A stretch of 64,000 nucleotides of DNA from Diplonema papillatum (GCA_030068145.1 JAPJBO010000059.1:250001-314000); one strand, 5' to 3'. Shown: positions 37,375 to 47,501, numbered from the stretch's first letter. Translations and numbers: made by a program. The notes: generated by a model from the sequence alone, not told the origin.

Positions 37375-40122
37375 TTAACTAAGCGAAGGGGATGAACGTC
37401 TCGGCCAGACAGGGCGAAAAAGACCTTCTGAACGAGAACGAACCCCATCGCGTGTAAAAAACTTCCATAACGCCTGTCTAACCATCATCTTTCCATTTCT
37501 GGAAGAGAGCTGCTCAGGGGACATGCGGGAAGGCAAGTCAGCTATATTCGCTGCAGAGCGCACCCACGACACTGTAAATTGTGTGTCAAATTCTGACAAG
37601 CGTGTCAACGCTGCCACGATTGCTTCGTTCAAAGGCTTTGAGGCCACGCATGCGCCCTTCCTCGCCGCCGACGCCACTGTCGTGTTGTCGACCTTAAAAT
37701 CGATACTACTTTTCAAAAAAGCCGGGGGAAGTGCAAAGATAGAGTTGCGAAAAGCCAGCGCTTCTAGTACATTTATGTGTAGTACGGACTCTGATTTGGT
37801 CCAGGAATTGCCAGCTACTATAACCTCCTTTGTGCGGCTATCGATCGCCACCATTCCCCATCCTTTCAGAGAAGCATCCACGAAAACCGTGGATGGGATG
37901 CACGGGAAAAGCTTCTTCACTTTGAGCGGCTTGCTGACAGCAGCGCGCCAAGTATTAAACTCCCTCTGAACGGAAGGTGGAACAGCAACAGGTGTCGAAG
38001 TGTTTATTTTCCCTGAGTTAAGCCCGTTAATAACTCTTCGTAAATACTTTATAGCAAACCAGAATCTTCCGAGAAGAATTCCCGAAACCGCACTAGCGTG
38101 CATGAGCCGGCCTCCGAATGATTCTAATTCGCCTGCTGTCACTCTCTCAAATCTCACGCTTTCTAGCTTCACTAACATTCTTTTTGACGGAGCTACCTCA
38201 GCTTTCGTGTGGTCAAACTTTACACCAATGAAGTCATACATTGAGACAACGTCCTCGCTGTCCTCCGGTTTCCAGGTCACCCGGGCTTCACACGCCGTCT
38301 TATCCAGACGAACGGTTTCTGCCTCTACTGACGATTTACTCCCGGTCAACCGAATGTTATCGATCCATGTATGGACTGTAACGTTGCATGCACGAAAGTC
38401 CTCCTTGACATAGTCCGGATGTCCTCCGATGACTGAAGTCAGAGTATGCATAATTTCAGGAGCGCAACTGTGCCCCATCGGTAGCCGAGTCAGTTCGAAC
38501 CACCTGCCTCGACTGTCGGTGAACCTGAAATGTTTCCGAGATATCTCAGGTATTTCTACCTGGTAAAACCCGCACCGTAGATCTCGCAGCGATGCACATT
38601 CATCTGAAACTACATGCAAATACTGCGAGACGTGTTCCAATGGTACGTTTGCTCTATACGAGTCCTCCAACTGCTCGTTCGCCTCGCGTGTCCATAAAAT
38701 GAAACGTTGTCTCAGACCCGAAGGTTTCTCTTCCAACACTGTGAAAGGTACTGAGCACAGTGTACCCGGTTTGGTGGCTGGGGCGGCAATATCGCACTCC
38801 ACCAACCGCTCCGCATGAGCTGGATTCAGTGAAGAACGCTCATTTACGCCTCTTCGGTATGACGGACGAGAGGATGAGGGATAAAAGGTTGCGCTCCACA
38901 CGAGGTCAAACCTCTTCCGCACGGAGTCTTTCATTCTTACCTTTAGTTTTTCAACCTGTAAAGGTTGAACTTTTGTTGCATGTAGCGGCGCACTTTTCTC
39001 TTCAACTGTTAACGGAATCCTAGAACTATGCGCGCGTCGGGTCAGTGTATGTTTCCTATGTGTATTTATAAATACTGTGTCACTTCCCCCGTCCTCAGAG
39101 TACGCGCCATAGCAATCGGGTCGCCCCCATACCGGATTGTCATGTCGGAAAACCCTATCTTCTCTTGATGCTTTGCTAATCGAACCACTAGCCACTCTTG
39201 GAGGGGAACACCCCGAGACATTAACTTGAAAAGGAACGACACTGCTCCGCGTTTGATACTGTGGCCGGAAAACCGCCGCAGACGATGGTCTTTTTTCCAC
39301 AATACGTTGAGCATGGCGGTGTCTACATGTGTTAGTTGCCGAAACAAGCCCATGCCCTGGAGAAGAGTCGCTATCTCCGAGGTCAGATCTCCCGTTATGA
39401 CGGTCCAACGTGAGTTCCGCACCAGTATGAATTGATGGTGCTTGAGAGCTGCGACCTCCCCCCACCTGCTTGCTGTCTTCCAAGCCACGAAAGCTGCTAG
39501 TCGTAGGGGTGGTTGCTGTTCTCGCGCCCACTCTAATAGAAGTGTTTTGCTTATCGGTAACGCTTGGTGGCTGGGAATATTTCCTCCAGTGGCTCGGAGA
39601 GCCCGAGCTAGATTCAAGATCGGGCGGTTGTCCAGCTCCAAGTACCCCAACATTGCTGAGATACCTTTGGCATACGACAACTGCGCTTGGGGACTGACAC
39701 GGGTTGCCATGACGAACAATGCCGCTGTGTCCGCGTTGAGAGGCAGTCCCTGGGCCGATGTCCACCTCAGCAATCTGTTCCATAGACTCTGTCTTTGGGC
39801 CGTTGTGGAACGTGCCCACATTACTGATACAAGGTTTTGGAGCATATTCCCGGCTTCGTTTGCTGTCACCATTCCTTCTTTCGTACGTACTGTCTTCTTT
39901 CCAATTCCTTGAGCTAGATTTTGAAGTACTGCTTTGGCAAAAGTGTTTATTGCACCTTTTTGAAGCCGTGTTTCTATTGGAAATGCGACGGAGCGCATTT
40001 CTCGCGTTTGTTGACTTCGGAAGTCCAGCGACTTTTTGACAAAGCAGGTCTTCTGTAGGCCTAGCTGCGGGATGTAAATCGATGTGACTGGCTGAGGGGA
40101 AGGCAGAAAGACGGCCAGTCAA
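37375..40122 (-). CDS. Reverse transcriptase-RNase H polyprotein of YR-E
   Basis: A 915-aa open frame starting at the TTG of CATTGACTGG, as in YR-D. After a non-conserved part overlapping the YR, it has LTRRAHSSRIPLTVEE, APLHATKVQPLQVEKL and FDLVWSATFYPSS; RT motif A DLRCGFYQVEIP; LPMGHSCAPEIMHTL; motif C TWIDNIRLTG (Asp-Asn again); and RNase H FVDASLKGWGM, INVLEALAFRN, KVDNTTVASAARK, NIADLPSR. The last box has Ile for Pro at NPAD but keeps the Asp. The frame is uninterrupted and ends in B1. It differs widely from YR-D, so the two are different lineages rather than recent duplicates. Confidence 0.9.
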   Translation of the reverse strand: MTGRLSAFPSASHIDLHPAARPTEDLLCQKVAGLPKSTNARNALRRISNRNTASKRCNKHFCQSSTSKSSSRNWKEDSTYERRNGDSKRSREYAPKPCISNVGTFHNGPKTESMEQIAEVDIGPGTASQRGHSGIVRHGNPCQSPSAVVVCQRYLSNVGVLGAGQPPDLESSSGSPSHWRKYSQPPSVTDKQNTSIRVGARTATTPTTSSFRGLEDSKQVGGGRSSQAPSIHTGAELTLDRHNGRSDLGDSDSSPGHGLVSATNTCRHRHAQRIVEKRPSSAAVFRPQYQTRSSVVPFQVNVSGCSPPRVASGSISKASREDRVFRHDNPVWGRPDCYGAYSEDGGSDTVFINTHRKHTLTRRAHSSRIPLTVEEKSAPLHATKVQPLQVEKLKVRMKDSVRKRFDLVWSATFYPSSSRPSYRRGVNERSSLNPAHAERLVECDIAAPATKPGTLCSVPFTVLEEKPSGLRQRFILWTREANEQLEDSYRANVPLEHVSQYLHVVSDECASLRDLRCGFYQVEIPEISRKHFRFTDSRGRWFELTRLPMGHSCAPEIMHTLTSVIGGHPDYVKEDFRACNVTVHTWIDNIRLTGSKSSVEAETVRLDKTACEARVTWKPEDSEDVVSMYDFIGVKFDHTKAEVAPSKRMLVKLESVRFERVTAGELESFGGRLMHASAVSGILLGRFWFAIKYLRRVINGLNSGKINTSTPVAVPPSVQREFNTWRAAVSKPLKVKKLFPCIPSTVFVDASLKGWGMVAIDSRTKEVIVAGNSWTKSESVLHINVLEALAFRNSIFALPPAFLKSSIDFKVDNTTVASAARKGACVASKPLNEAIVAALTRLSEFDTQFTVSWVRSAANIADLPSRMSPEQLSSRNGKMMVRQALWKFFTRDGVRSRSEGLFRPVWPRRSSPSLS
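39066..39998 (-). CDS. Tyrosine recombinase of YR-E, probably defective
   Basis: 310 aa from ATG 39998, inside the RT ORF in another frame. It carries AWKTASRWGEV (Arg), SGHSIKRGAVSF (HxxK) and MTIRYGGDPIAMA (Tyr). Between the FILV strand and the next helix, YR-E reads FILVRNSRWTVITGD, while YR-D and YR-C have about 20 more residues containing DWFT-PK. This in-frame loss removes the Lys-bearing beta-hairpin. The RT frame stays open because the deletion is a multiple of three. I infer loss of recombinase activity. Confidence 0.85.
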   Translation of the reverse strand: MRSVAFPIETRLQKGAINTFAKAVLQNLAQGIGKKTVRTKEGMVTANEAGNMLQNLVSVMWARSTTAQRQSLWNRLLRWTSAQGLPLNADTAALFVMATRVSPQAQLSYAKGISAMLGYLELDNRPILNLARALRATGGNIPSHQALPISKTLLLEWAREQQPPLRLAAFVAWKTASRWGEVAALKHHQFILVRNSRWTVITGDLTSEIATLLQGMGLFRQLTHVDTAMLNVLWKKDHRLRRFSGHSIKRGAVSFLFKLMSRGVPLQEWLVVRLAKHQEKIGFSDMTIRYGGDPIAMARTLRTGEVTQYL

Positions 40123-41129
40123 TGCTGTCTCTCTGCCCTGACGTTTCCCTGCCCTTTAAATCCTTTGGCAGAAGCAGTGTACTGTCGCTTCCCTTTCCCC
40201 TTCTTGCCACCGAGTGCAATAGCAGCTTTCGCGACTTCGTCTGTGGAAGACTGCTCCAACTTCAACTTGTCCAACAGTGCACCTCGGGGCACTCGGTCTC
40301 GCACATGGTAGTGATGCACCCGCAAATTGCGGAGCAGCACATTGCCCAAGTCTAACAGGGGAGTCGACTCCCATCCCGCTGTCATGGCGCAACCAATCAC
40401 CCACAGACGAAGCTGGTCAAAAGCTGCTTCCAAATCTTTCCCGCCTTGCAATCCAGTCAAGCCGCTCACATACTGTGCTTGCAATGCAAAAATCAACCCA
40501 TCGGGGCTGCTCGATTCAAAAATTTCCTTCCACTCATGCACACTCTTCACCGCCGCTGGGTGAGACCATTTCTGTTCAGTGGCTCTCATCTTCGTCTGGG
40601 ACTCTTGGTCTACATCAAACTCTTTCACGTTTTCTGGTTTATGTTGGAACTGCAATTGCTGTTCCAACCCCATCAGTCGTGCTTCCATCGTACTCCTCAA
40701 AAGATTCATCTCACGCTGAGCTGCCTCAGTTTGATGAACAGAAGCCTCAATTAACCGGTTGTAAACCCAATCTGGATCCGGGAGCAAGAATTCTCGCTCT
40801 GCACCATCGAATGGCGAAATGCCGTGCAGATAATTGAAGGCTTCGCTCAATCGCACACGAAAAGGTGTTTCTCCCTCCGCAACTTCACTGACTTTCCTCA
40901 ACACTCCTGCATGCATGAGCCACCCGCTCGTGTCATTTTTCCGTCTGCAGGAGTACACAACTAACTTTCCAAGAAGGGACTCTGCCTGATCCAGGAGCAT
41001 ACGCTCCGACATCTCGACTGGCGCTGGGAACCCCTGTCCTGCTGTTGCAGAGGGGGATGTCGCCCTTGCACGTGCAGTGCGCACTTCACTCAGTGTAAAC
41101 GGGGCAAGGTTGGGTTCGGGGCTCGACAT
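40119..41129 (-). CDS. gag-like protein of YR-E
   Basis: 336 aa, ATG 41129. Same layout as the YR-D protein: GKLVVYSCRRKND in the N-terminal region, SEAFNYLHG, a helical segment (QTEAAQREMNLLRSTMEARL), a conserved C-terminal block (VHEWKEIFESS, LWVIGCAMTAGWES, LGNVLLRNLRVHHYH, VPRGALLDKLKL) and a basic tail (GGKKGKGKRQ). No zinc knuckle. The TGA stop lies in CATTGACTGG. Confidence 0.82.
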   Translation of the reverse strand: MSSPEPNLAPFTLSEVRTARARATSPSATAGQGFPAPVEMSERMLLDQAESLLGKLVVYSCRRKNDTSGWLMHAGVLRKVSEVAEGETPFRVRLSEAFNYLHGISPFDGAEREFLLPDPDWVYNRLIEASVHQTEAAQREMNLLRSTMEARLMGLEQQLQFQHKPENVKEFDVDQESQTKMRATEQKWSHPAAVKSVHEWKEIFESSSPDGLIFALQAQYVSGLTGLQGGKDLEAAFDQLRLWVIGCAMTAGWESTPLLDLGNVLLRNLRVHHYHVRDRVPRGALLDKLKLEQSSTDEVAKAAIALGGKKGKGKRQYTASAKGFKGQGNVRAERQH

Positions 41130-41543
41130 GATGCACTAAAAGAAGAGGAAAGGAAATAGAGGTTCAGAGTCAGCAAGGATCAAACAGTCTCTTCGCCTTC
41201 GGAAGCAGCAACGAACAGCTAGTTCGAGAGTGTCGCGGCAGACGTCTAGAAAACGAAGACGAGGCACGTTACCGTGAGGATCAACAAGTCGTCCTTTAAG
41301 CCGCCCCGACGTCCCGTTTCAAGAGCCTCGGCCAATATCTGCCTTCTCCTGCTTCGCTCTTCCGGCTGCAAGATGCAGGTTGCCTCTAACAACGATGGGG
41401 ATCCCGTTACAAGAACTGCGCCCAGGTGCCGATTGCTCTTCGCGGTCAAAAGCGATACGGTGGCCACAATCTTTGGAGGGTGGGCGGAAAAGAACGGGGA
41501 TCGAAGTGTACGGGAGGGGTAAGGTAACCTGTGGGAGAGTGCC

Positions 41544-41801
41544 TTGCGATACAGAATTCCCTCAGTTAAACTACGATTCTTGGAAATTGTGGCTGGAGGT
41601 GAAGTTGCGATGGTCAAAATGCTTCAAGAGTATGGTGTCCTTCCTGCTACTGTGCACTGCCCGGAGTGCAACAAGGAGCTCTCTGAGTGGACACATCAAC
41701 CTGGTTCCGCTCTTTCTGTCATTTCTTGCAATATTATGATGAAGGTGTGCTCGACGACATGGACGTGCTCGAAGCTGGCGACTGGGAAATTTCAGGTGTA
41801 G
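41544..41801 (+). pseudogene. Zinc-ribbon fragment, possibly Merlin/ISXO2-like transposase
   Basis: Just right of the YR-E A1 end (41576) the frame reads FLEIVAGGEVAMVKMLQEYG, then VLPATVHCPECNKELS. A helix ending in a Gly-Leu/Val-Leu-Pro turn followed by CPxC resembles the N-terminal zinc ribbon of ISXO2/Merlin transposases as I remember them, but the second Cys pair and the catalytic domain are not found. The YR-E insertion forms the left edge of the fragment. Could equally be another zinc-binding exon. Confidence 0.3.
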
Positions 41802-42182
41802 CTGTTGGGCATACTCAGCCGGGTGCCCCCGAAAAAGACGAGCAGCAAGCAAAGGGAGGTGGTATCACTCAGCTGGACGGCCAATGACAACACTGCTGCT
41901 GTGTCAATGCAAAGGCCAGCTACGGTTGCGATTAAAGGGGCTATCACCCATGTCGTGCTGCAACCTTTGTACTTACGTACGCTTCTTCTTTGGAAGAAGG
42001 TTCCGAGGCGGTCGTAGAGGTTGACTCGACGCTAACAAAACATGCCAATCCTGTCACGCAGTGTCATTGGAATTGACTCTTCCTTCTTTCTTGCGGCTAC
42101 CACTGCTGGTGATGGCGCATGCAGCTTGCGGGAAACAGCAACCAGAACAGGAAACGGAGGGAGAGGGAAGAGGACAAAAAAG

Positions 42183-42325
42183 ATGGCCTCCGAAGAGCCT
42201 CGGCTGCTGCCGGGAGCGCGGATGCAAATGTCGCATAATCCGTCGACGCCAGTTGGCCGCCTTGTCCGGGTATCTTTCAAGTTGGCGCTCGTCTACACCG
42301 TTGCGTACACGTGGTACAATCGAAA
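42183..42325 (+). CDS. Candidate first exon of an unidentified multi-exon gene
   Basis: ATG 42183 opens MASEEPRLLPGARMQMS, followed by a hydrophobic segment (FKLALVYTVAYTW) that may be a membrane anchor. It ends at a good donor (AAA|GTATGT at 42326). Together with the pieces at 42712, 43233 and 44365 it probably forms one gene of at least four exons. The phase between this exon and the next was not resolved. Confidence 0.4.
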
Positions 42326-42711
42326 GTATGTCTTTGTTTCGTGATCGTGCTCACACCGGCGGATGGGTGGGCGCCGGCCTCGGCCCCGCTACGCCGTCGC
42401 CAGTAAGGAAGGCATCACCGCCGGTAAAGCGAAGACGAGAGAAGACGACCCCCCAACGGGAGAAGAAGTGCCCAGCGCCGCCCGTAAGCGAAGGCAAAGG
42501 CCGCAGAAGCATGCAAACCGGCAAGAAAGGGAAGAGTCGCAAAGCGACCGCGCGAGGACGATGATTCGAATGAGTGCAAACGCCAGAAGCACGACACGGT
42601 ACGATCGAAGAGGTAGTAATGCAGATTATCGCCACCGGTTCTATGCATTCTATCCCAAAACACACCGGCACTTTCCGGCTTCTTACACTGGCCGGAGACA
42701 CTCTTGTAGGC

Positions 42712-43110
42712 AACATTGGAAGTGTTCGTTCGCGTCGTCGGCATAGGGATGGTCGATCGCTGCAAAAATGAGTGGTCGGCCAATGTGGACTTCCTGAAGC
42801 TTCTTCAAATGAAACAACACCGCAGGACTATAATGGAAGGCGGCGTGTTCTCCCGAGCGAAGATGAACTTCCTCACGCAGGACCGAAGGCTCGTCGACTG
42901 GTACTTCCACCTCATCGGCAAGAAGAGGCCCGGGTACATTATCGACTTTCAATACCAGATGGAGATCCCGATAGATCAGCAAGTGGACGCTGACGAACTT
43001 TTGACGGTGTGCCCTCATTTCCATATGCCTCGCATATTCTGTCGTACTCATTGGCGTGCCAAGGACACCCCAGATGCAACGACCCCCCTTTTTTTAATGT
43101 GGTCCTTCTG
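42712..43110 (+). CDS. Candidate internal exon, unidentified protein
   Basis: After an acceptor at CTCTTGTAG (ends 42711) the frame reads ATLEVFVRVVGIGMVDRC, KNEWSANVDFLKLLQMKQ and DRRLVDWYFHLIGKKRPGY. Residue composition is that of a globular protein, unlike surrounding shadow frames. The true 3' end is probably a donor before 43110 (GTGGAC near 42982 or GTGTGC near 43007). Family not recognised. Confidence 0.45.
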
Positions 43111-43232
43111 AGTTCCGGCGTTAGCGAGGGCTAGGGCTTGCGATTTTGATGCAGTAAAACCTCGTCTTCTTGAAGTATAAAACACCGGGGGGGGGTTGCA
43201 CGGGGGGGTTTCAGGTTGTTCGCATTTTTGAG

Positions 43233-43736
43233 AGGATATCAAGCTCACGGCATTCGTACAGGAGTTCGCGCGTGAGTTGATGGGCTCGTGGGTGCGGACG
43301 TGGGAGGCGCACCAGCGGGCGCTCGACGAGCCGCGGGACCGGTTCAGCACCGAGATGCTGCGAAGCTGCGAGTTCCGCCCGCCGACGGGGTTCAACCTCG
43401 ACGAGGAAGTCGCCCACCGCCAGCAGCAGCTGGACGAGGCGAAGGCCCCGCCGGCCGGCTGGCTGGGCTCGTGGTTCGGCGCAAAGCGGGCCGCGCCCGC
43501 CGCTGGCGGCGCGCCGCCGTCCGGCGAGGGCGAGCAGTTCGAAGGCGACGTCATCGGAGGGTACGGCGTGCACAGGCGGGCCGGCATCATGCGCTCCAAC
43601 ATGCGGAGGGTGCTCGGCGGCTCTTCGGCGGACATGATCAGCGCCCGGTCGATGGTCCTGGCACCGGATCCTTGGGAGGAGCGAGGGTACGTCCTCAGCG
43701 TGGCTCCCGCTCGCGGGTACGCGACACTCCGCCTCC
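43233..43736 (+). CDS. Candidate internal exon, unidentified protein
   Basis: GC-rich exon after an acceptor (TTTTTGAG, 43232). It encodes DIKLTAFVQEFARELMGSWV, RTWEAHQRALDEPRDRFSTE and LDEEVAHRQQQLDEAKAP, mostly charged helix, then a Gly/Ala/Pro linker and MRSNMRRVLGGSSADMISAR. It ends at CTCCACTAC|GTATGC (43736/43737). Its base composition and codon use resemble those of the UNC-50 gene. No recognised domain. Confidence 0.5.
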
Positions 43737-44112
43737 ACTACGTATGCGATGCCCTTTTTCCATACAGTTTGGTAGCAAGCCCGCTGTCAGTGCGACCGCC
43801 GGTGAAAAAGGAATTCCACTTAGTCGGGCTGTCTACAAATCAGACCACGGCTTCGTTGGACTCGCGACTGACCCCGACCGCCCTTCTGACTTTACTCGAC
43901 CTTATTTTTTAGTCCGGCTTCAGCCTGTCCTGAAACGGCAGTCCGACGAAGGCCAGACACCAGGCGGACGAAACAGGTGCGCACGACCGCGCGCGATTCG
44001 GTCGAAAGGTTTCTCATTTTGGACCGCCGCATGCAAAACAGACAGGTACGCGCGTTGGGGTGCCAAGGCTTCATTCTTAACGAATGTGATCTTGGTGTCG
44101 GGCACTATTAGG

Positions 44113-44315
44113 TTCAGTCACAATCTTCGGCTAGCCAAATGGAAAGCGTGTACGAATACGTCTACACCTCCCCCCATCACCACGGCTCCGAGGGTCAACC
44201 GGAGACTCTGCATAGATTCAGTCACAACCTACGGCTAGCCAACTTGAAACTGTGCACGAATACGTCTTTACCTCCCCCCATCACTACCCGACTCCCAGGG
44301 TCAATAGAGACTCTG
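44113..44315. repeat. Two-copy ~103-bp tandem repeat, probably intronic
   Basis: TTCAGTCACAAYCTWCGGCTAGCC starts each unit (44113, 44217), continuing to ACCTCCCCCCATCAC and a GGGTCAA..GAGACTCTG end. It lies between two candidate exons. Confidence 0.85.
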
Positions 44316-44364
44316 AAATACTGGGCCTTCGTACCTCAAACAAACGCTACAAAACGCAGGCCAC

Positions 44365-44587
44365 CTCAGCCACGTCGCTTTACCTCCCCGACGCCACGAA
44401 CTGGGGCTTCCTCGCCCGGAGGTACGAGATGCACCGGAACCGTTGGCTCCTGTCGTCCGCAGGGCACCGGCTGGAGCAGGTTTACAAAGCGAAAGCTGAG
44501 GAGCGGGCGGCGATGGAGAAGGCGAAGACCCTCGAATCCGTAGAGGCGGCTAAGGCGAAAGCAGCGGCCGCCCTCTCTTCCGCGTGA
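44365..44587 (+). CDS. Candidate terminal exon, unidentified protein
   Basis: From an acceptor near ACGCAG or CCTCAG (about 44360-44369) the frame reads SLYLPDATNWGFLARRYEMH, RNRWLLSSAGHRLEQVY and then a charged Ala/Lys/Glu helix ending at a stop at 44587. It is in the expected orientation to follow the exon at 43233. The helical tail suggests coiled coil. Function unknown. Confidence 0.45.
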
Positions 44588-44925
44588 TGTCGGCCCCGGC
44601 GGCACCCCCTTCCCGGGGGAGGCGAACACTTCTCCCCGTGACGGATTCGCCTGTGCTCCAGTAGCACGGGTGGTCCTGGCTGTGACGAGCTACGAACAGC
44701 CGCCTGACAAACCAGACTCACACCGCAGTCCTGTCTGCAGACACTCAGGTTCCGCGCTGATGATGGTCCGCCTTAGGTGCCCGTGGCTTAAAGGACCGAA
44801 ACACGGCGCAGACGGGACCAGTGCGGTGTTTAGCACATACCCATTCCAAGCACGTTCTTGCAACCTCCCCGGGGGGGGCGAACACAGAACAGCCACGCGG
44901 CGGCGTCCACACCGTGAGGTTCAGC

Positions 44926-45198
44926 CTCAGAAGCTGGAGTTAAAGAGGGTGTGCCCGAGTCACACCCGAAAAGCGGGTGTGCTACAACCAAAAACGCGTG
45001 TAAATCTACACCCGAAAAGTGGGCGTGGCACCGCGCTATTTCAAATCCAGCTTTCACTCCAACTTCTGAGGCTGGACCTCACCGTGCAGCCTCAGATGCT
45101 GGGGTTAAAAGCTGGAGTTGAAAAAAAGCGGGTGTCACACACCCGCTTTTCGGGTGTGACTCGGGCTCACCTCACCCTTTTCAACTCCAGCTTCTGAG
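44926..45198. mobile_element. ~273-bp foldback element
   Basis: Left arm 44926-44981 (CTCAGAAGCTGGAGTTAAAG...GAGTCACACCCG) pairs with right arm 45138-45198 (...CGGGTGTGACTC...CAACTCCAGCTTCTGAG). Inside are further copies of AAGCTGGAGTT and of the GCGGGTGTG palindrome, so the whole unit folds on itself. No ORF; no clear target duplication. Confidence 0.82.
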
Positions 45199-46763
45199 CT
45201 CTCTGACCCAAAAAGCTGGGGGCAACCACGGTGACCGCCACGACGTCCTCAAGGGAGTATTGAGTTCTGTGAAGTGCAAAGTGCCATGCAGGGAAGCGAG
45301 CACTCACTAGCAGGAAGTCGGGAAGACGAAAACGAAGGTCTGCCCACCGAACGTGCTACGACCTCAGCGATCTTCGAAAAGCTGGGGGCTGCCATGTTAA
45401 CCATCAAGGCGCGTCTGGACGACCACTGCAAAACGAGGGGTCGATCACTGCCTGGCCCATGGACGACCACCATTGAACGACGGGTTCGGCCACTGGTTGA
45501 CCTCTGAAGTCTTTGGAAACGATCCTGCTCCAGGTTCACCTACAGCAGCTTTTGTGTACGACTTTCGCTTCCTCTGCGCGTCGTTCCTTCGAATGGTAAG
45601 GGCAGCAGCAAATCGGGAAGCAAGCAGAAGCACGTGGTATCGACTAGCAATCAGCGGCGACCGATCACGAAACGTGAGCTGCTTGAGGCGAACGTCTGCA
45701 CTCCGAACGTCAAAAAATGCAGGGGGTTGGAAGCCTCCAGGACGCAGCGGCCACGCAGTCCTCCAAAGACCGAACGGGTTGGCGTCAACTAGTGGGGGCA
45801 ATCTTGCTCCTTGGGCCGAGTGACGAAACCTGTGTGTGATTTACCGCCTTTTGCCTTCCGGCCTCGCCCGAAGGCAAACTGACTTGCCCAGGGCTGTGCG
45901 CAGCCCGCCGGTCTCTTCACCTCTCACCCTCTCTCTCTGCATTTTACCTGTTGCCGGCCAGTATGATTAAGGTGCCCCAAGGGTAACCGGTCCTTTGGTC
46001 GCGGAAACATCGCCACACGAACATCGCCCAACGGCGTGAAGGAAAGCAACCTCCGAGACGCAGGCTGGCAGACGAAGTTAGTCAGTCAGTGAGCGAACAT
46101 GATAGCTAGGCTGGAAACACGCTGCCTACATTCTCTTTGGAGTTTACAAATAATCGTGATTGCGAAAGAAAATAGCGAGTCGACTGCAACCAGTCTGCAA
46201 CGACACGCCTCCACATGCACTGCCACTATTGCACTCATCGCATATGATTGCATTACCTATCTTGCTACGGTTATCACTCTTAAAACACAAGTGAGGGCAA
46301 CAACCAGGAACACACTGGTAGGTGAGCAGCGACACCTCCCGAAAGTGAGCCAAGGGCGAAGGACGTATCTGCGGCTGCTGCGGCAGTTGCCCGGTGGTAA
46401 CCCCACGCAGAACGCGGGGAAGGGGAACGTGTTTTCCCACCTACACTTGACGCCCCTTCCCGACCGTAGCATCCGAGGAAGGTGCAAACATGGAGGGTGC
46501 CGTGCACGGGTCATGGGCGCGTGCCTCGTGCAGGGCGGGTGCTTTGTGATCCGCCGCGAAGTTCTCTCCTGGTGCAATCCGGAGAGACTGGCGTCGAGTC
46601 TCGGCTCACAGCCGGTTCCCTCGGGCGGCAACCTTAAGGGAGAGAGAGCGCCAGACACAATCCATCTTAAAAAGGACCACACTCTTAAAACACAAGTGCC
46701 AAAGGACCCAGGGGGGAGGCAAGGTTCTCGATGCTGGCACAAGCGGGGAGTTAAAGGGAAAGC
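45199..46763. other. Spacer without recognised genes
   Basis: Shadow ORFs only. A short inverted repeat GCCTTTTGCCTTCCGG/CCCGAAGGCAAAC lies near 45847-45876. The CTTAAAACACAAGTG motif at about 46279 recurs at about 46683, just upstream of the next gene. Confidence 0.5.
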
Positions 46764-47501
46764 ATGCTCCGGAACAACCGCCTGAAGCTGCTGCTGAAGC
46801 AGCAGGACCCGAAGAAGCGGACCGTGTCGCTGGAGAGCCGGAAGAAGGCGGCCGCCGCGGTGCCCACCGCGCCCGCCACCGGGCCGCCGGCTACGGCAGG
46901 GTTCGCGCGGCCGATCGGGCACCCGTCGCCCACCCGGCATAGCGGCGGCTCCCACCCGTCGCCTCCCCGCGGCGGGGCCGGCTACGCGCAGCGGGGAGCG
47001 TCCGACGCGGCGGGGCTGCCGCTGCTGTCGCTCGCCAGCAGCATCCCGACGGGACCCAACCCCGGCGAGCCGAGAGGCTCCCGGATGGGGAGGGCCTTCA
47101 AGCGGTTCGAAAAGACCCTCGGTGGCTTCATCGCGCCGGCGCCCCGCCTGTTGTCACTGCCACGGCACCCGTCGGATGGAAAGGCGCGGCCTGCATCTCC
47201 TGCACACGCTGCGGTGTCTCTGGTGCACACGACAGGCGGCATCCAAAGCGCAGGGGACACGTTCCTCTTCGCGCCCAGCCCGACGCGATACGACATCCCG
47301 CGGCCGCCCGCCAAAGGGGCCGGCGGATGCCTCCCGCGGGAGCGGCGCAAGATCGAGTCGCACTGCGGCGACGTCGACCTGTTCCAAAGCTGGAACGGGC
47401 TCGGCCCGGGCAGCTACTTCGAAACCCTCGACGACTTCGGCTTCTGCGGCAGGTACAGGCCCCCGCAGCACTACAGGCTGCCTCTCAGCGCGCGGAAATG
47501 A
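46764..47501 (+). CDS. Putative STPGR-like (Pro-Gly-rich) protein
   Basis: 245 aa from ATG 46764. A basic N-terminus (MLRNNRLKLLLKQQDPKKR) is followed by a long Pro/Ala/Gly/Ser region, then MGRAFKRFEKTLGGFIAPAP and a C-terminal section with SPTRYDIPRPPAKGAGG and WNGLGPGSYFETLDDFG. The PGPxxY-type signature (GPGSYF) and the RYDIP motif recall sperm-tail PG-rich repeat (SHIPPO) proteins of flagella and microtubules; only two weak repeats are visible, so the assignment is tentative. Single exon, GC-rich. A degenerate duplicate of the last ~215 bp lies 190 bp downstream. Confidence 0.55.
   Translation: MLRNNRLKLLLKQQDPKKRTVSLESRKKAAAAVPTAPATGPPATAGFARPIGHPSPTRHSGGSHPSPPRGGAGYAQRGASDAAGLPLLSLASSIPTGPNPGEPRGSRMGRAFKRFEKTLGGFIAPAPRLLSLPRHPSDGKARPASPAHAAVSLVHTTGGIQSAGDTFLFAPSPTRYDIPRPPAKGAGGCLPRERRKIESHCGDVDLFQSWNGLGPGSYFETLDDFGFCGRYRPPQHYRLPLSARK

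Larger units (their letters stand above)
36906..41576 (-). mobile_element. YR-E: nearly complete YR retrotransposon
   Basis: Read on the minus strand: A1 41486-41576, then gag, YR, RT-RNase H, B1 37316-37444, A2 37225-37315, and B2 as 37164-37206 plus 36906-36968, interrupted by MITE 15. A copies are 91 bp; B matches over both halves. A ~355-bp leader separates A1 from the gag ATG, unlike YR-D where they adjoin. Its YR carries a ~20-residue deletion, so it probably cannot integrate alone. Confidence 0.9.
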
